Source of the DNA: Vicingaceae bacterium
GTDB lineage: Bacteria; Bacteroidota; Bacteroidia; Flavobacteriales_E; Vicingaceae
Direction: 5' to 3'
Assembly: GCA_019429185.1 (NCBI GenBank)
Contig: JAHYJH010000016.1
Location: forward strand, 1 to 42,706
Length of the DNA stretch: 42,706 bases
Shown here: positions 1-8,153 of the stretch, piece by piece
Layout of the letters: the number at the start of each line of letters is the position of its first letter
How positions within the stretch are numbered: position 1 is the stretch's first letter
Made by a program: the position numbers and the translations under genes
The notes under the pieces: model-generated
What the model saw: the letters and a program-made list of their open reading frames with translations, nothing else
Database searches by the model: none
What the model was told of the DNA's origin: nothing

Positions 1-318
1 GCATATTTTTGTTTTTTAGATTAACAAATATAAACAAGGTTTCATTCTTTTTCTTACTTCATTTCGCTACGCTCCATTTCGTAAGAAAAAGAATGAAAAT
101 AGGGAACAACGTAGTGAAACTAATCAAGTATGTTGTATTTTTAAGAAAATTCAGCAATATTCTAAGAAAGTCTTACCACTACTTTTAACCAACATTTTAA
201 ATTAATAGAGAGTTTTTATATCGATTATCCGACTCCTTTTGATACCTCACAAAATTTTCCTTTCTGTGCGTTTGAGTTAAAGACAGCTAAGTTTTATGTG
301 CCTTGTTGTTTTCTCCGT
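1..318. other. Intergenic left edge with a foldback palindrome
   Basis: No convincing coding region is visible here. The only clear structure is a perfect 18-bp inverted repeat at 40-57 and 81-98 (TTTCATTCTTTTTCTTAC and its complement) separated by a 23-base loop holding TTCGCTACGCTCC. It lies downstream of the minus-strand GIN-domain gene, so it could act in termination or be a small mobile palindrome. Nothing recognisable was seen in 99-318. Confidence 0.5.
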
Positions 319-1821
319 TTAAAAACTTACTAGAGTTACTCCAACCGAAAAAGGATATAATTCTGGTCCTTTGTTATTTTCAAACAATGGAGTTAATGAA
401 TAACTAGCAAATACATTAAATCTTCCATAACCTACACGAGCGGTTAGACTTACTCTAAAAGGATTGGTATTGAAATCTTGTTTGTCTTTTTCCTTTTTAG
501 AATCTCCTTCTACTTTATATTTATATTTCATTTTTGTTTGCAAATTAAATCCAAAAATAGCTCCTGTTGAAATATGAAATGATTTGTTTTTATTGTTTCC
601 TGAGTTTAATTCAAACAAAAGAGGTGCATTGATAAAAAATGTTTTGAATCTGTTTTTGGAATAATCTCTAAGTGTGTCTATTTCTCCCCAAGTATAGTTT
701 TTATTGAAATCATTAACATTGTCGAACACATATTCGCCTCCTTTTGAAGTTAATCTCACGTTATGGCGAAGTTCATAGTTATTCCATTCAAAACCCAAAC
801 CCATTACCAATCCAACGTGATGTTTACTAATTGGGATGTATTGCTCATAAAAATTTAAGTTTACCGACCATGATTTTTGTAATCGCAATTCCATAAATTG
901 AGTAACATCTTGTGGGGTATTTTGAAATGTTTCTGGTGTATTACTCAAATCAGCACTTCCTGATGAATTTAAAAAGCCGTTAATTCCCAAATCGAAACCT
1001 GCCCAATGATTATAACGAAGTTTTTGTTTTTTAGAAATAGAATCTGTATCGCCTATAATTAAAAATGTATTGTTTTTCCATTTAAACCTTGTAGTATCAC
1101 TTTCATTAATAGTGTTTTCATAATTATTAGTTGTTTTAAAACTAACTTTAACTCCCTTAACATCAGCAGCACCACTTTTTTGAATGTTACTACTTTCTGG
1201 ATTTCCTACAATTTTTAAATCTGAGGCACCCGAAACTTCTCCTGATATATTTTTAGTAACATAAACTATTGCTGTTGAAGCTCCAGATAAATCAATTTCT
1301 ACTGTCTCAGAAAATAGTTCTCCATTTTTTATTGACGATGCTCCTGAACCTTTTAAATTGTATGATGTGGCATTTCCTTTTAATTTTAAATCACTTGATC
1401 CTGACACATCAATTATGAGGTCTGTAAAATCTGCATCTAACTTAATTGTTGATGCTCCACTTGATTTTATATTCATCTTGTTAAACATAATTGGCGTGTT
1501 GTTTCTAATTGTTGCCGCTCCACTAATATTAATTTCTTCTAAATCAATAAAAGTTACAATAATTTTCATTTCGGCATCAGCTTTTATACGATTTTTAGCA
1601 TAAATTGACAAGCGGTTGTTTCTCACTTCAGTTACCACATTTTCCAAAAACTGTTCAGGAACACCTATTATTTCAACTTCATTGTCGTTTCCTTTTACTA
1701 GTTCAACTTTAAAAGCGGAGGCAACTTTAATTGAATTAAATGATTCTAATTTTCTAGTTATTTGTGCTGATGAATTAAAGTACGTAAGCACTGCGATAAA
1801 AAATAATGCAATTTTTTTCAT
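319..1821 (-). CDS. GIN-domain (DUF2807) protein with C-terminal outer-membrane barrel-like region
   Basis: A 500-residue exported protein. Residues 1-20 form a signal peptide (MKKIALFFIAVLTYFNSSAQ). Residues about 25-220 show the repetitive GIN/DUF2807 beta-helix pattern, with recurring 'SGAS' and 'SGSSDLKLKG'-type turns (putative head domain of an adhesin). Residues about 265-500 look like an outer-membrane beta-barrel: alternating aromatic strands, ending VGVTLVSF with a terminal Phe. The GIN-plus-barrel fusion is a plausible surface protein, but its ligand is unknown. It lies 73 bases after the anti-sigma gene on the same strand, so sigma, anti-sigma and this protein may form one envelope-stress operon; that is inference. 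The ATG is directly followed by the signal peptide, so the start is secure. Confidence 0.8.
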   Translation of the reverse strand: MKKIALFFIAVLTYFNSSAQITRKLESFNSIKVASAFKVELVKGNDNEVEIIGVPEQFLENVVTEVRNNRLSIYAKNRIKADAEMKIIVTFIDLEEINISGAATIRNNTPIMFNKMNIKSSGASTIKLDADFTDLIIDVSGSSDLKLKGNATSYNLKGSGASSIKNGELFSETVEIDLSGASTAIVYVTKNISGEVSGASDLKIVGNPESSNIQKSGAADVKGVKVSFKTTNNYENTINESDTTRFKWKNNTFLIIGDTDSISKKQKLRYNHWAGFDLGINGFLNSSGSADLSNTPETFQNTPQDVTQFMELRLQKSWSVNLNFYEQYIPISKHHVGLVMGLGFEWNNYELRHNVRLTSKGGEYVFDNVNDFNKNYTWGEIDTLRDYSKNRFKTFFINAPLLFELNSGNNKNKSFHISTGAIFGFNLQTKMKYKYKVEGDSKKEKDKQDFNTNPFRVSLTARVGYGRFNVFASYSLTPLFENNKGPELYPFSVGVTLVSF

Positions 1822-1894
1822 AAATTTTTAATTTAGTTTTTGTGTTTTATAATGGGACGCTTGTGGGTTTAAAGAGTTACATAAAAAATAATTA

Positions 1895-2872
1895 CTATTT
1901 TCTTGCATAAGAAAATGCACCAATTTGAAGTGCTTGTAAATTACCTTTTTCATCTGTTTGCTTTGCAAAAGTGGTTTTTTTTCCAGCAATTTTTTCAGCT
2001 AAAACCAAAAATAAGGATGCTTCATTTTTGGTTGGCTTAACTTGTTTTATTTCTGTTAATGTTTCTTGGTCAATTGGTTCAATGGTAATTAAGTTTTCTA
2101 AATTGTATTCTTCTAGGTATGGTTCTATTATTATAAATTTCTTATTAGTTGAATCAATAATGGCAGTATCATTTTTAAGTAACATTTCCTCTAAAGGTAA
2201 TTCTTTTGCAACAACAAAAGATTTTTTTTCTTGAGGATTTATTTGTTGTTTTTCTTTTTTTTCATTTGTTAAAGTTGTGGTAGCAACTTCTGTTGTTTGA
2301 TTGCTTTCATAAGCACTATTAGATGGTGAAATTTCTGTTGTTTTATTTGGTATTGAATCTTTAACCACTGCTTCAACTAACTGTTCTGTGTTATTAATTT
2401 CAGAAGTACTAAAAATTTTAAGTATGAAAAGGGCTAGAATTATGGCTGCAGCAGAAGACATCCACCAATAAATTAAACGTGTTGGCTTTTCTTTTCTCAA
2501 ACTTTCTTTGTCTGAAAAAATAATTTTTGATGGAATTAAAATAGTCTTTTTATATAAATCAAAGTCTTTTTGTAAAGCGGGTTGTTCGTCTAAAAACAAT
2601 TTTAATTCTTGTTGATTTTTTTCTGAATTAACGCCTTCCATTTCAGCAATCATTAAGTTTTCAATTGCAATTTGTTTCAGCTTGTTTTTGTCTTCAAATA
2701 CAATTGAATCATCACAAACTAATGTGTTGTTGCTTAAATCGTTTAAATCAATATTTAATTCAGGGTGATTTTCTAAAAACACCAACAACTCTATTTGTTG
2801 ATTATCTGATAAATTATTTTCTAAATAATCTAACAAATAAGCTTCGTAGTTATGTATGTTTATCGTGTTCAT
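1895..2872 (-). CDS. Probable anti-sigma factor (membrane-anchored)
   Basis: A 325-residue protein translationally coupled to the upstream ECF sigma gene by an ATGA overlap. Residues 1-130 are an acidic cytoplasmic region with two 'LxxxLxxxP'-like helical segments (LLVFLENHPELN near 28-39, LKLFLDEQPALQ near 91-102), a pattern common in anti-sigma proteins of this phylum. A single hydrophobic span at about 133-152 (IYWWMSSAAAIILALFILKI) is followed by a Ser/Thr/Glu-rich periplasmic region of about 170 residues without a recognised domain. No zinc-binding HxxxCxxC motif is present, so it is not a classical ZAS factor. The role is inferred from gene pairing and topology. The sequence does not identify the signal it senses. 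Confidence 0.7.
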   Translation of the reverse strand: MNTINIHNYEAYLLDYLENNLSDNQQIELLVFLENHPELNIDLNDLSNNTLVCDDSIVFEDKNKLKQIAIENLMIAEMEGVNSEKNQQELKLFLDEQPALQKDFDLYKKTILIPSKIIFSDKESLRKEKPTRLIYWWMSSAAAIILALFILKIFSTSEINNTEQLVEAVVKDSIPNKTTEISPSNSAYESNQTTEVATTTLTNEKKEKQQINPQEKKSFVVAKELPLEEMLLKNDTAIIDSTNKKFIIIEPYLEEYNLENLITIEPIDQETLTEIKQVKPTKNEASLFLVLAEKIAGKKTTFAKQTDEKGNLQALQIGAFSYARK

Positions 2873-3357
2873 AATACAGCTTCTATACTTCCTAAATAAT
2901 TTTTCAAAAAAGTTCTTCCTCTAAAAATATATACTTTTACTTGAGCTTCAGATAATTTTGTAATCTCAGCAATTTCTAAATAGTTATAACCCTCATAATC
3001 TCTTAATAAAATCACAGCTTTTTGAATAGGGGGTAGTTTTTCTAATGCTGCATGAAGGACTTCCTGTATATCAGCAGGTTGTTGCTCATACATCCATGAT
3101 TGATGACTTAGCTCTTCATTTGCGGTTAGTTGAATCTTACTTTTCCGAATATAATCTATGGTTTGATGGTAAGCTGTAGAAAAAAGATATGAATTGGCTT
3201 TTAAAAAGTTAATTTCTTCTTTTTTAAGCCACACTTTTAAGAATGATTCTTGCACAATGTCTTTTGCATCATCTTCATTTTTTATATTTTTCAATACAAA
3301 CCGAAAAAGATTATCCGCATAATTATCAATGATTATGTTGTATTCAGATGACGTCAT
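2869..3357 (-). CDS. ECF-type RNA polymerase sigma factor
   Basis: A 162-residue sigma-70 family protein of ECF size, carrying only regions 2 and 4. Region 2 spans about residues 10-78, with the typical NEDDAKDIVQESFLKVW segment and the downstream Tyr/Arg-rich DNA-melting helix (AYHQTIDYIRKSK). Region 4 spans about 108-158, with the helix-turn-helix YLEIAEITKLSEAQVKVYIF. It is the first gene of a pair with the anti-sigma protein, joined by ATGA. An ECF-like promoter lies just upstream (3393-3421), consistent with autoregulation. ECF factors redirect RNA polymerase in response to envelope or other extracytoplasmic signals; the regulon is not visible here. Confidence 0.92.
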   Translation of the reverse strand: MTSSEYNIIIDNYADNLFRFVLKNIKNEDDAKDIVQESFLKVWLKKEEINFLKANSYLFSTAYHQTIDYIRKSKIQLTANEELSHQSWMYEQQPADIQEVLHAALEKLPPIQKAVILLRDYEGYNYLEIAEITKLSEAQVKVYIFRGRTFLKNYLGSIEAVL

Positions 3358-3392
3358 TCGCTTTTTCTCTACACTTATTTATTAACTTTTAA

Positions 3393-3421
3393 ATAGGACG
3401 TTCATCGATATGAAAAGTTAC
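3393..3421 (-). promoter_or_regulatory. Probable autoregulated ECF sigma promoter
   Basis: On the minus strand upstream of the sigma gene, GTAAC (3417-3421) is followed after 16 bases by CGTCCTAT (3393-3400). GTAAC/CGTC with 16-base spacing is the usual shape of an ECF-dependent -35/-10 pair. Its position, 36 bases before the sigma start codon, supports self-activation of the operon. No transcript data were available. Confidence 0.5.
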
Positions 3422-3531
3422 AGAAGTTAAAAAAATTTGTTATCAATAATTAAATTTTTTTTATCAATAAGCCAACGTATCAATGTTCAGACCTCTAGTT
3501 CCTCTAAGTCTTTTGCGAAAACTTTCTCTTT

Positions 3532-4116
3532 CTATAATTGAAACAAAATTTGAGCATCAATTTGAGGGTCTATCATTATTGATTCTATTGTTTTTAAAGA
3601 ATCATAAACCATTGGGATTATTGCTATGGGTGCTTTCATTTTTTTGGTAATAAATGATTTTACCATTTTTGACTGGAAAGGGTCTGTAGCAAGTGCAATT
3701 TTTTCAAAACCTAAATTTTTCGCTTTTTTATAGGAATAATAGACATTTTCGGTAGAATGTTCTGCCTTTGTTTCTGCAAAAATATTTTCCTTTGGAATTC
3801 CAATGGTTTGTGCATATAATGCCATTATTTCTGCTTCATAATAAGGAGAATAAACTGCCGAACCTGAATAGATTACATTTTTGGTAATTCCTTTGTCATA
3901 CAAGTATTTAGATCAATAAACACGAGCTTTCATGGTTCTGCTCCAATTATTATTCTCAAATGGAACACCAGGTACAATTATCGCATCAAATATTTTATTT
4001 TCATTCTCCTTGAATAATTTGTGCGATTTTTTTTGAGAAAATGAACAAGCATTAATGAATAATACTACTAAAAATAGTAGTAAATATTTGAAAAATAAAT
4101 TACTTTGATTAATCAT
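3532..4116 (-). pseudogene. YdcF/SanA-like (DUF218) protein, interrupted by one in-frame TGA
   Basis: Two reading pieces lie in the same frame and are separated only by TGA (complement of 3913-3915). The first gives a lipoprotein-like N terminus (hydrophobic stretch, then INACS) followed by DAIIVPGVPFENN and ending KARVY. The second continues SKYLYDKGITKNVIYSGSAV...STENVYYSYKKAKNLG...TDPFQSKM. Together they make one DUF218/YdcF-type protein of about 190 residues. The stop falls where a tryptophan (TGG) would fit (ARVY-W-SKYLYDKG), so a single G-to-A change explains it. The gene's first codons overlap the end of the DUF4834-like gene by 8 bases. DUF218 proteins act in envelope or polysaccharide metabolism, but individual substrates are mostly unknown. 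It could be a true recent pseudogene or a sequencing error. Confidence 0.8.
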
Positions 4117-4381
4117 CTTTTACATCTTCGTAATCCACATAATCACCAATTCCATCTGTTTCGGGTTTATTGGTTTTTGTAGTTTTAATTTTTACTTCAC
4201 CTTCTTTTTGTTTAGCAAATTCTTTTGCTTTTTCGGCATCTGTAAACTGATTTTGCTGCTGGAATTGTTGTGCTTTTTTATTAATCCATCGAGTTAATAA
4301 AAATGGAACTACTACTTTAAAGAGAAACTTAAATCCATAATAGAAAAGTAGTATTATTAATATGGTGCGTAAAAGTTGCAT
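4109..4381 (-). CDS. DUF4834-like small membrane protein
   Basis: A 90-residue protein with one N-terminal hydrophobic region (residues 3-30, LLRTILIILLFYYGFKFLFK then VVVPFLLTRW), a Gln/Lys-rich helical stretch (KKAQQFQQQNQFTDAEKAKEF), and an acidic tail ending DYVDYEDVKDD. This layout matches the DUF4834 family of Bacteroidota, whose function is unknown. It overlaps the following YdcF-like gene by 8 bases, so the two were probably co-translated. Confidence 0.65.
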   Translation of the reverse strand: MQLLRTILIILLFYYGFKFLFKVVVPFLLTRWINKKAQQFQQQNQFTDAEKAKEFAKQKEGEVKIKTTKTNKPETDGIGDYVDYEDVKDD

Positions 4382-4439
4382 TTATTTAGTTTAGGAGTTT
4401 ATTTTATAAAGTTCACAGTCTTCAGTCTTCAAATTTGCA

Positions 4440-4510
4440 CATTTTTTTCCCGCAGATTTAACTTCGTTGAGCTCGCAAGCTCGGTTCGCAGATTCTCGCA
4501 GATTTTTTAA
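4440..4510. repeat. Short intergenic CGCAGATT-type repeats
   Basis: Several copies of a CGCAGATT/CGCAGATTT word lie between carB and the DUF4834-like gene, together with an AGCTCGCAAGCTCGG palindromic stretch. The same words (CCCGCAGATTT, TTCGCAGA) recur at about 7499-7527 on the other side of carB. They are non-coding filler repeats that flank this operon. Their origin is not evident. Confidence 0.45.
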
Positions 4511-4526
4511 TTCACACATTTACACA

Positions 4527-7340
4527 TTACTTACTCAAATACAAGTTTCGTTCGGCATAAATATCTCTAAAGAATTTATCTTTTAAATCGGCTATAAAAC
4601 GAATTGCTTCGCCTGTTGATTTCATTTCTGGACCTAATTCTTTATTTACATTAGGAAATTTGTTGAACGAAAACACAGGGATTTTTATTGCATATCCTTG
4701 TTTTTTTGGATTGAACTTGAAATCTTTTATTTTTGCTCCTAACATCACTTTAGTTGCATAATTTACATAAGGCTCATCATACGCTTTTGCAATAAATGGA
4801 ACCGTTCGGGAAGCTCTTGGATTGGCTTCAATTACATACACCACATCATCTTTAATGGCAAACTGAATATTGATTAATCCAACTGTTTTTAAGGCTACTG
4901 CAATTTTTTTTGTAATATCTTCAATTTGTGTAATAATTAAATCGCCTAAATTATAAGGAGGAAGCACCGCATACGAATCGCCAGAATGGATACCTGCGGG
5001 TTCTATATGTTGCATTACCCCAATAATATACACATCTTTACCATCGCAAATGGCATCGGCTTCGGCTTCGATGGCTCCACCTAAAAAGTGGTCTAACAAA
5101 ATTTGATTGTTAGGCATTGCTTTTAAAATATTTACTACATGATGCTCTAAATCTTCTTCGTTAATTACAATTTTCATTTTTTGTCCGCCCAATACGTAAG
5201 ATGGACGAACGAGTAGGGGAAATCCTAATGTTTTGGATAATTGAATGGCTTGTTCAGCACTTTCTACCACACCAAATTCGGGGTAAGGAATTTTAAGTTC
5301 TTTAAGCACATTAGAAAACCGACCTCTATCTTCAGCAATATCTAAGGCTTCAAAAGAAGTTCCTATAATTTTAATCCCATATTTTTCGAGTTTTTCAGCT
5401 AGTTTTAGTGCAGTTTGACCACCTAACTGAACGATTACGCCTTCGGGTTTTTCGTGCTTAATAATATCATAAATATGTTCCCAAAAAACGGGTTCAAAAT
5501 ATAATTTATCGGCAGTATCAAAATCGGTTGAAACGGTTTCGGGATTGCAATTAATCATAATGGTTTCGTAGCCCATTTCTTTAGCAGCCAACACGCCATG
5601 CACACAACTGTAATCGAACTCAATTCCTTGTCCAATTCTGTTTGGACCAGACCCCAAAACAACCACTTTTTTCTTATCGGTAACAACGGATTCATTTTCA
5701 TCTTCAAAAGTAGAGTAGTAATAAGGTGTTTGAGCGGGAAATTCGGCTGCACACGTATCTACTAATTTATAAACCCTATTGATGTTCATTTCTGTTCTTT
5801 TTGCATAAACCTCACTTTCTAAACATCTTAGCAAATGAGCCACTTGCCTGTCGGCATAGCCTTTTTGCTTGGCTTCATACAATAAATCTTTAGGGATGGT
5901 ATCAATTTTATAGGCTTCTACTCTTTTTTCGAGTTTCACAAAATCTTCAATTTGTTTTAGAAACCAAAGGTCTATTTTTGTTTTTTCGGAAATAGTTTTA
6001 AATGGAATACCCATTTTAATTGCATCATAAATGTGAAATAACCTATCCCAACTCGGAAATTCTAAACTTTTTAATACAACATCTTGATTGGTTAATTCTT
6101 TTCCATCTGCACCTAAACCATTTCGGTTAATTTCTAAGCTCTGACAGGCTTTTTGCAAGGCTTCTTGAAATGAACGTCCAATGCCCATTACTTCACCAAC
6201 CGATTTCATTTGTAGCCCTAAGGTTCTGTCTGCACCTTTAAATTTATCGAAATTCCATCGAGGAATTTTTACAATAACATAATCCAATGCAGGTTCAAAA
6301 TAAGCTGATGTTGATTTTGTTATTTGATTGTCTAATTCTGTTAAATTGTAACCTATGGCTAATTTAGAAGCTATTTTTGCAATTGGATAACCAGTTGCTT
6401 TTGATGCTAATGCTGATGAACGTGATACTCGTGGATTTATTTCTATGGCAATAATATCTTCTTTTTCATCTGGACTAACGGCAAATTGAACATTGCAACC
6501 TCCGGCAAAATCGCCTATGGAACGCATCATTTTTATTGCCATATCTCTCATTTTCTGAAAAGTTGTATCAGATAAGGTCATTGCTGGAGCTACTGTAATA
6601 GAATCTCCAGTATGAATACCCATAGGGTCAAAATTTTCTATGGAGCAAATAATCACTACATTGTCATCTTTATCTCTCAATAACTCCAGTTCAAATTCCT
6701 TCCAACCCATCAAGGCTTTGTCTATCATCACCTCATGGATGGGGGAAATATGTAATCCTTGATTTAATAATTCATCAAATTCTTTTTCGTTGTAAACTAC
6801 TGCAGCTCCTGCTCCTCCTAAGGTGTAAGAAGCTCTGATACAAAGAGGATAGCCATATTCTTGAGCAACTTCCTTTCCTTCTAAAAATGATTTTGCTGTT
6901 GTTTGTGGAGCCATTGGAACTCCTATTTTTTCCATCAACAATCGAAATGATTCTCTGTTTTCTGTAATTTCAATGGCAGCAATGTCAACACCTATCATAC
7001 GCACATTGTGTTTTTCCCAAAGCCCAATTTCATTACATTCTATACAAAGGTTAAGAGCTGTTTGTCCGCCCATGGTTGGCAACACTGCATCAATATTGTG
7101 TTTCTCTAAGATTTCTTCAATAGAATCAGTAGTTAGAGGTTTTAAATAAACATTATCAGCCACCACTTTATCGGTCATTATCGTTGCTGGATTGGAGTTG
7201 ATGAGCGTTACTTCTATTCCTTCATCACGCAATGAACGTGCTGCTTGTGAGCCTGCATAATCAAATTCGCAAGCTTGTCCAATTACAATAGGACCACTTC
7301 CTATTATTAATATGTGTTTGATGGAGTTATCTTTTGGCAT
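4527..7340 (-). CDS. carB: Carbamoyl-phosphate synthase large subunit, lacking the allosteric domain
   Basis: A 937-residue enzyme that makes carbamoyl phosphate from bicarbonate, ammonia (delivered by CarA) and two ATP, for pyrimidine and arginine synthesis. The first ATP-grasp half (about 1-400) begins with HILIIGSGPIVIGQACEFDY and contains ATGYPIAKIASKLAIGYNL. An oligomerisation region follows (about 400-545). The second half starts VVVLGSGPNRIGQGIEFDYS and carries EANPRASRTVPFIAKA. The protein stops at FFRDIYAERNLYLSK, about where the MGS-like allosteric domain begins in the roughly 1073-residue enterobacterial enzyme, so UMP/ornithine control through that domain should be absent. As far as I recall, shortened CarB is normal in flavobacteria, so this is a lineage trait and not a truncation. 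carA is not in the window. Confidence 0.95.
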   Translation of the reverse strand: MPKDNSIKHILIIGSGPIVIGQACEFDYAGSQAARSLRDEGIEVTLINSNPATIMTDKVVADNVYLKPLTTDSIEEILEKHNIDAVLPTMGGQTALNLCIECNEIGLWEKHNVRMIGVDIAAIEITENRESFRLLMEKIGVPMAPQTTAKSFLEGKEVAQEYGYPLCIRASYTLGGAGAAVVYNEKEFDELLNQGLHISPIHEVMIDKALMGWKEFELELLRDKDDNVVIICSIENFDPMGIHTGDSITVAPAMTLSDTTFQKMRDMAIKMMRSIGDFAGGCNVQFAVSPDEKEDIIAIEINPRVSRSSALASKATGYPIAKIASKLAIGYNLTELDNQITKSTSAYFEPALDYVIVKIPRWNFDKFKGADRTLGLQMKSVGEVMGIGRSFQEALQKACQSLEINRNGLGADGKELTNQDVVLKSLEFPSWDRLFHIYDAIKMGIPFKTISEKTKIDLWFLKQIEDFVKLEKRVEAYKIDTIPKDLLYEAKQKGYADRQVAHLLRCLESEVYAKRTEMNINRVYKLVDTCAAEFPAQTPYYYSTFEDENESVVTDKKKVVVLGSGPNRIGQGIEFDYSCVHGVLAAKEMGYETIMINCNPETVSTDFDTADKLYFEPVFWEHIYDIIKHEKPEGVIVQLGGQTALKLAEKLEKYGIKIIGTSFEALDIAEDRGRFSNVLKELKIPYPEFGVVESAEQAIQLSKTLGFPLLVRPSYVLGGQKMKIVINEEDLEHHVVNILKAMPNNQILLDHFLGGAIEAEADAICDGKDVYIIGVMQHIEPAGIHSGDSYAVLPPYNLGDLIITQIEDITKKIAVALKTVGLINIQFAIKDDVVYVIEANPRASRTVPFIAKAYDEPYVNYATKVMLGAKIKDFKFNPKKQGYAIKIPVFSFNKFPNVNKELGPEMKSTGEAIRFIADLKDKFFRDIYAERNLYLSK

Positions 7341-7348
7341 ATTTTTAA

Positions 7349-7460
7349 GGTTTTAGGTTTGAAGTTTAAGGTTTGAAGTTTAAGGTTTGAAGTTTAAGGT
7401 TTGAAGTTAAAGGTTTTAGGTTAAAGGTTTTAGGTTAAAGGTTTTAGGTTAAAGGTTTAA
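7349..7460. repeat. Tandem short repeats between carB and rpmH
   Basis: About four copies of a 15-bp unit (AGTTTAAGGTTTGAA) run straight into about four copies of a related 14-15-bp unit (TTTTAGGTTAAAGG). A further CTACTAACCCCTAA-type repeat follows at about 7530-7566, and similar words recur at about 37544-37562. No coding potential is seen. The arrays are likely slippage-derived and variable between strains. Confidence 0.7.
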
Positions 7461-7581
7461 GTTATTATTAACACCTAATCAAATTCACACCTTTTTCTCC
7501 CGCAGATTTCGCTGATTTTCGCAGAAAACTACTAACTACTAACCCCTAACTACTAACCCCTAACTTTTACATTTTTATTCA

Positions 7582-7613
7582 AAAAAAAGGGATACAAATT
7601 GCATCCCTTTTTC
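7582..7613 (-). terminator. Rho-independent terminator of rpmH
   Basis: GGGAT (7589-7593) and ATCCC (7603-7607) form a stem around a 9-base loop. A-T pairs from the flanking A and T tracts lengthen it, and on the minus strand it is followed by a run of U. It lies 29 bases past the rpmH stop codon. Confidence 0.75.
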
Positions 7614-7635
7614 CATTATATTGAAAGTATATCAC

Positions 7636-7794
7636 TTATTTTTTGTGTCTTGGTTCGTCAGAAACAGTTAATTTTTTTCTGCCTTTAGCTCTTCTTCTTG
7701 CTAAAACAGCTCTACCATTAGCAGATTCCATTCTACTCATAAAACCATGTTTGTTTCTTCTTTTTCTTCTGGATGGTTGAAATGTTCTTTTCAT
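7636..7794 (-). CDS. rpmH: 50S ribosomal protein L34
   Basis: A 52-residue basic protein beginning [18 protein letters not shown] and continuing with [17 protein letters not shown], the L34 signature (KRTFQPS...HGFR.RM.T..GR.vL..RR..GR). It belongs to the large ribosomal subunit. The C-terminal extension SDEPRHKK makes it slightly longer than the usual 44-47 residues, as in other Bacteroidota. It has its own promoter (7826-7855) and terminator, so it is transcribed alone. An unrelated plus-strand frame runs over it and is not real. Confidence 0.95.
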   Translation of the reverse strand: MKRTFQPSRRKRRNKHGFMSRMESANGRAVLARRRAKGRKKLTVSDEPRHKK

Positions 7795-7825
7795 TTTTTC
7801 TTAGTTTTAAATTTATTTCGGTTCG

Positions 7826-7855
7826 CAAAAATATACTTTTTTTGTTTATTGACAA
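7826..7855 (-). promoter_or_regulatory. Bacteroidota-type promoter of rpmH
   Basis: On the minus strand, TTG (7853-7855) is followed after 19 bases by TATTTTTG (7826-7833), a perfect TAnnTTTG -7 box. Its position, 31 bases before the rpmH start codon, fits the housekeeping promoter of this phylum. Confidence 0.6.
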
Positions 7856-7916
7856 GAATTATTAAAATTTATTTTTTGTTTCAGCTTAATTCTATCAAAA
7901 AAGCTAATTTTACACC

Positions 7917-8153
7917 ATGGGATTATCGAATAATGACATTTTAAAAAAAATTAGAGTGGCTCTAAAACTTAGGGATGACGACATCATTAAAATTTGTGCT
8001 TTAGTAGATTTTAAAATCACAAAAAGCGAATTAGGAGCTTTATATAGAAGTGAAGATCACCCAAAATATATGGAGTGTGGTGATCAATTTCTGCGTAATT
8101 TTTTAAATGGATTAATTATTCATTTAAGAGGTCCTATGCCTCCAAAAAAATAA
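7917..8153 (+). CDS. DUF1456 family protein, single-repeat form
   Basis: A 78-residue soluble protein (NNDILKKIRVALKLRDDDII...LGALYRSEDHPKYMECGDQFLRNFLNGL). This is one DUF1456 unit. The Escherichia coli relative YehS, about 156 residues, contains two such units, so this is half length and might dimerise to make the same fold. DUF1456 function is not established. The ATG at 7917 is chosen because the conserved NNDILKKIR segment starts five residues later. It is divergent from rpmH. Confidence 0.8.
   Translation: MGLSNNDILKKIRVALKLRDDDIIKICALVDFKITKSELGALYRSEDHPKYMECGDQFLRNFLNGLIIHLRGPMPPKK

Noticed and set aside
3913-3915. TGA read as tryptophan or selenocysteine
   Set aside because: TGA ends several intact genes in the window, so the code is standard. 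No selenocysteine insertion hairpin was seen after the codon, and the position fits Trp, not a redox Cys.
7747-7944. Plus-strand frame over rpmH and the start of the DUF1456 gene
   Set aside because: It is antisense to the unmistakable L34 gene and its promoter and overlaps the DUF1456 start in another frame.
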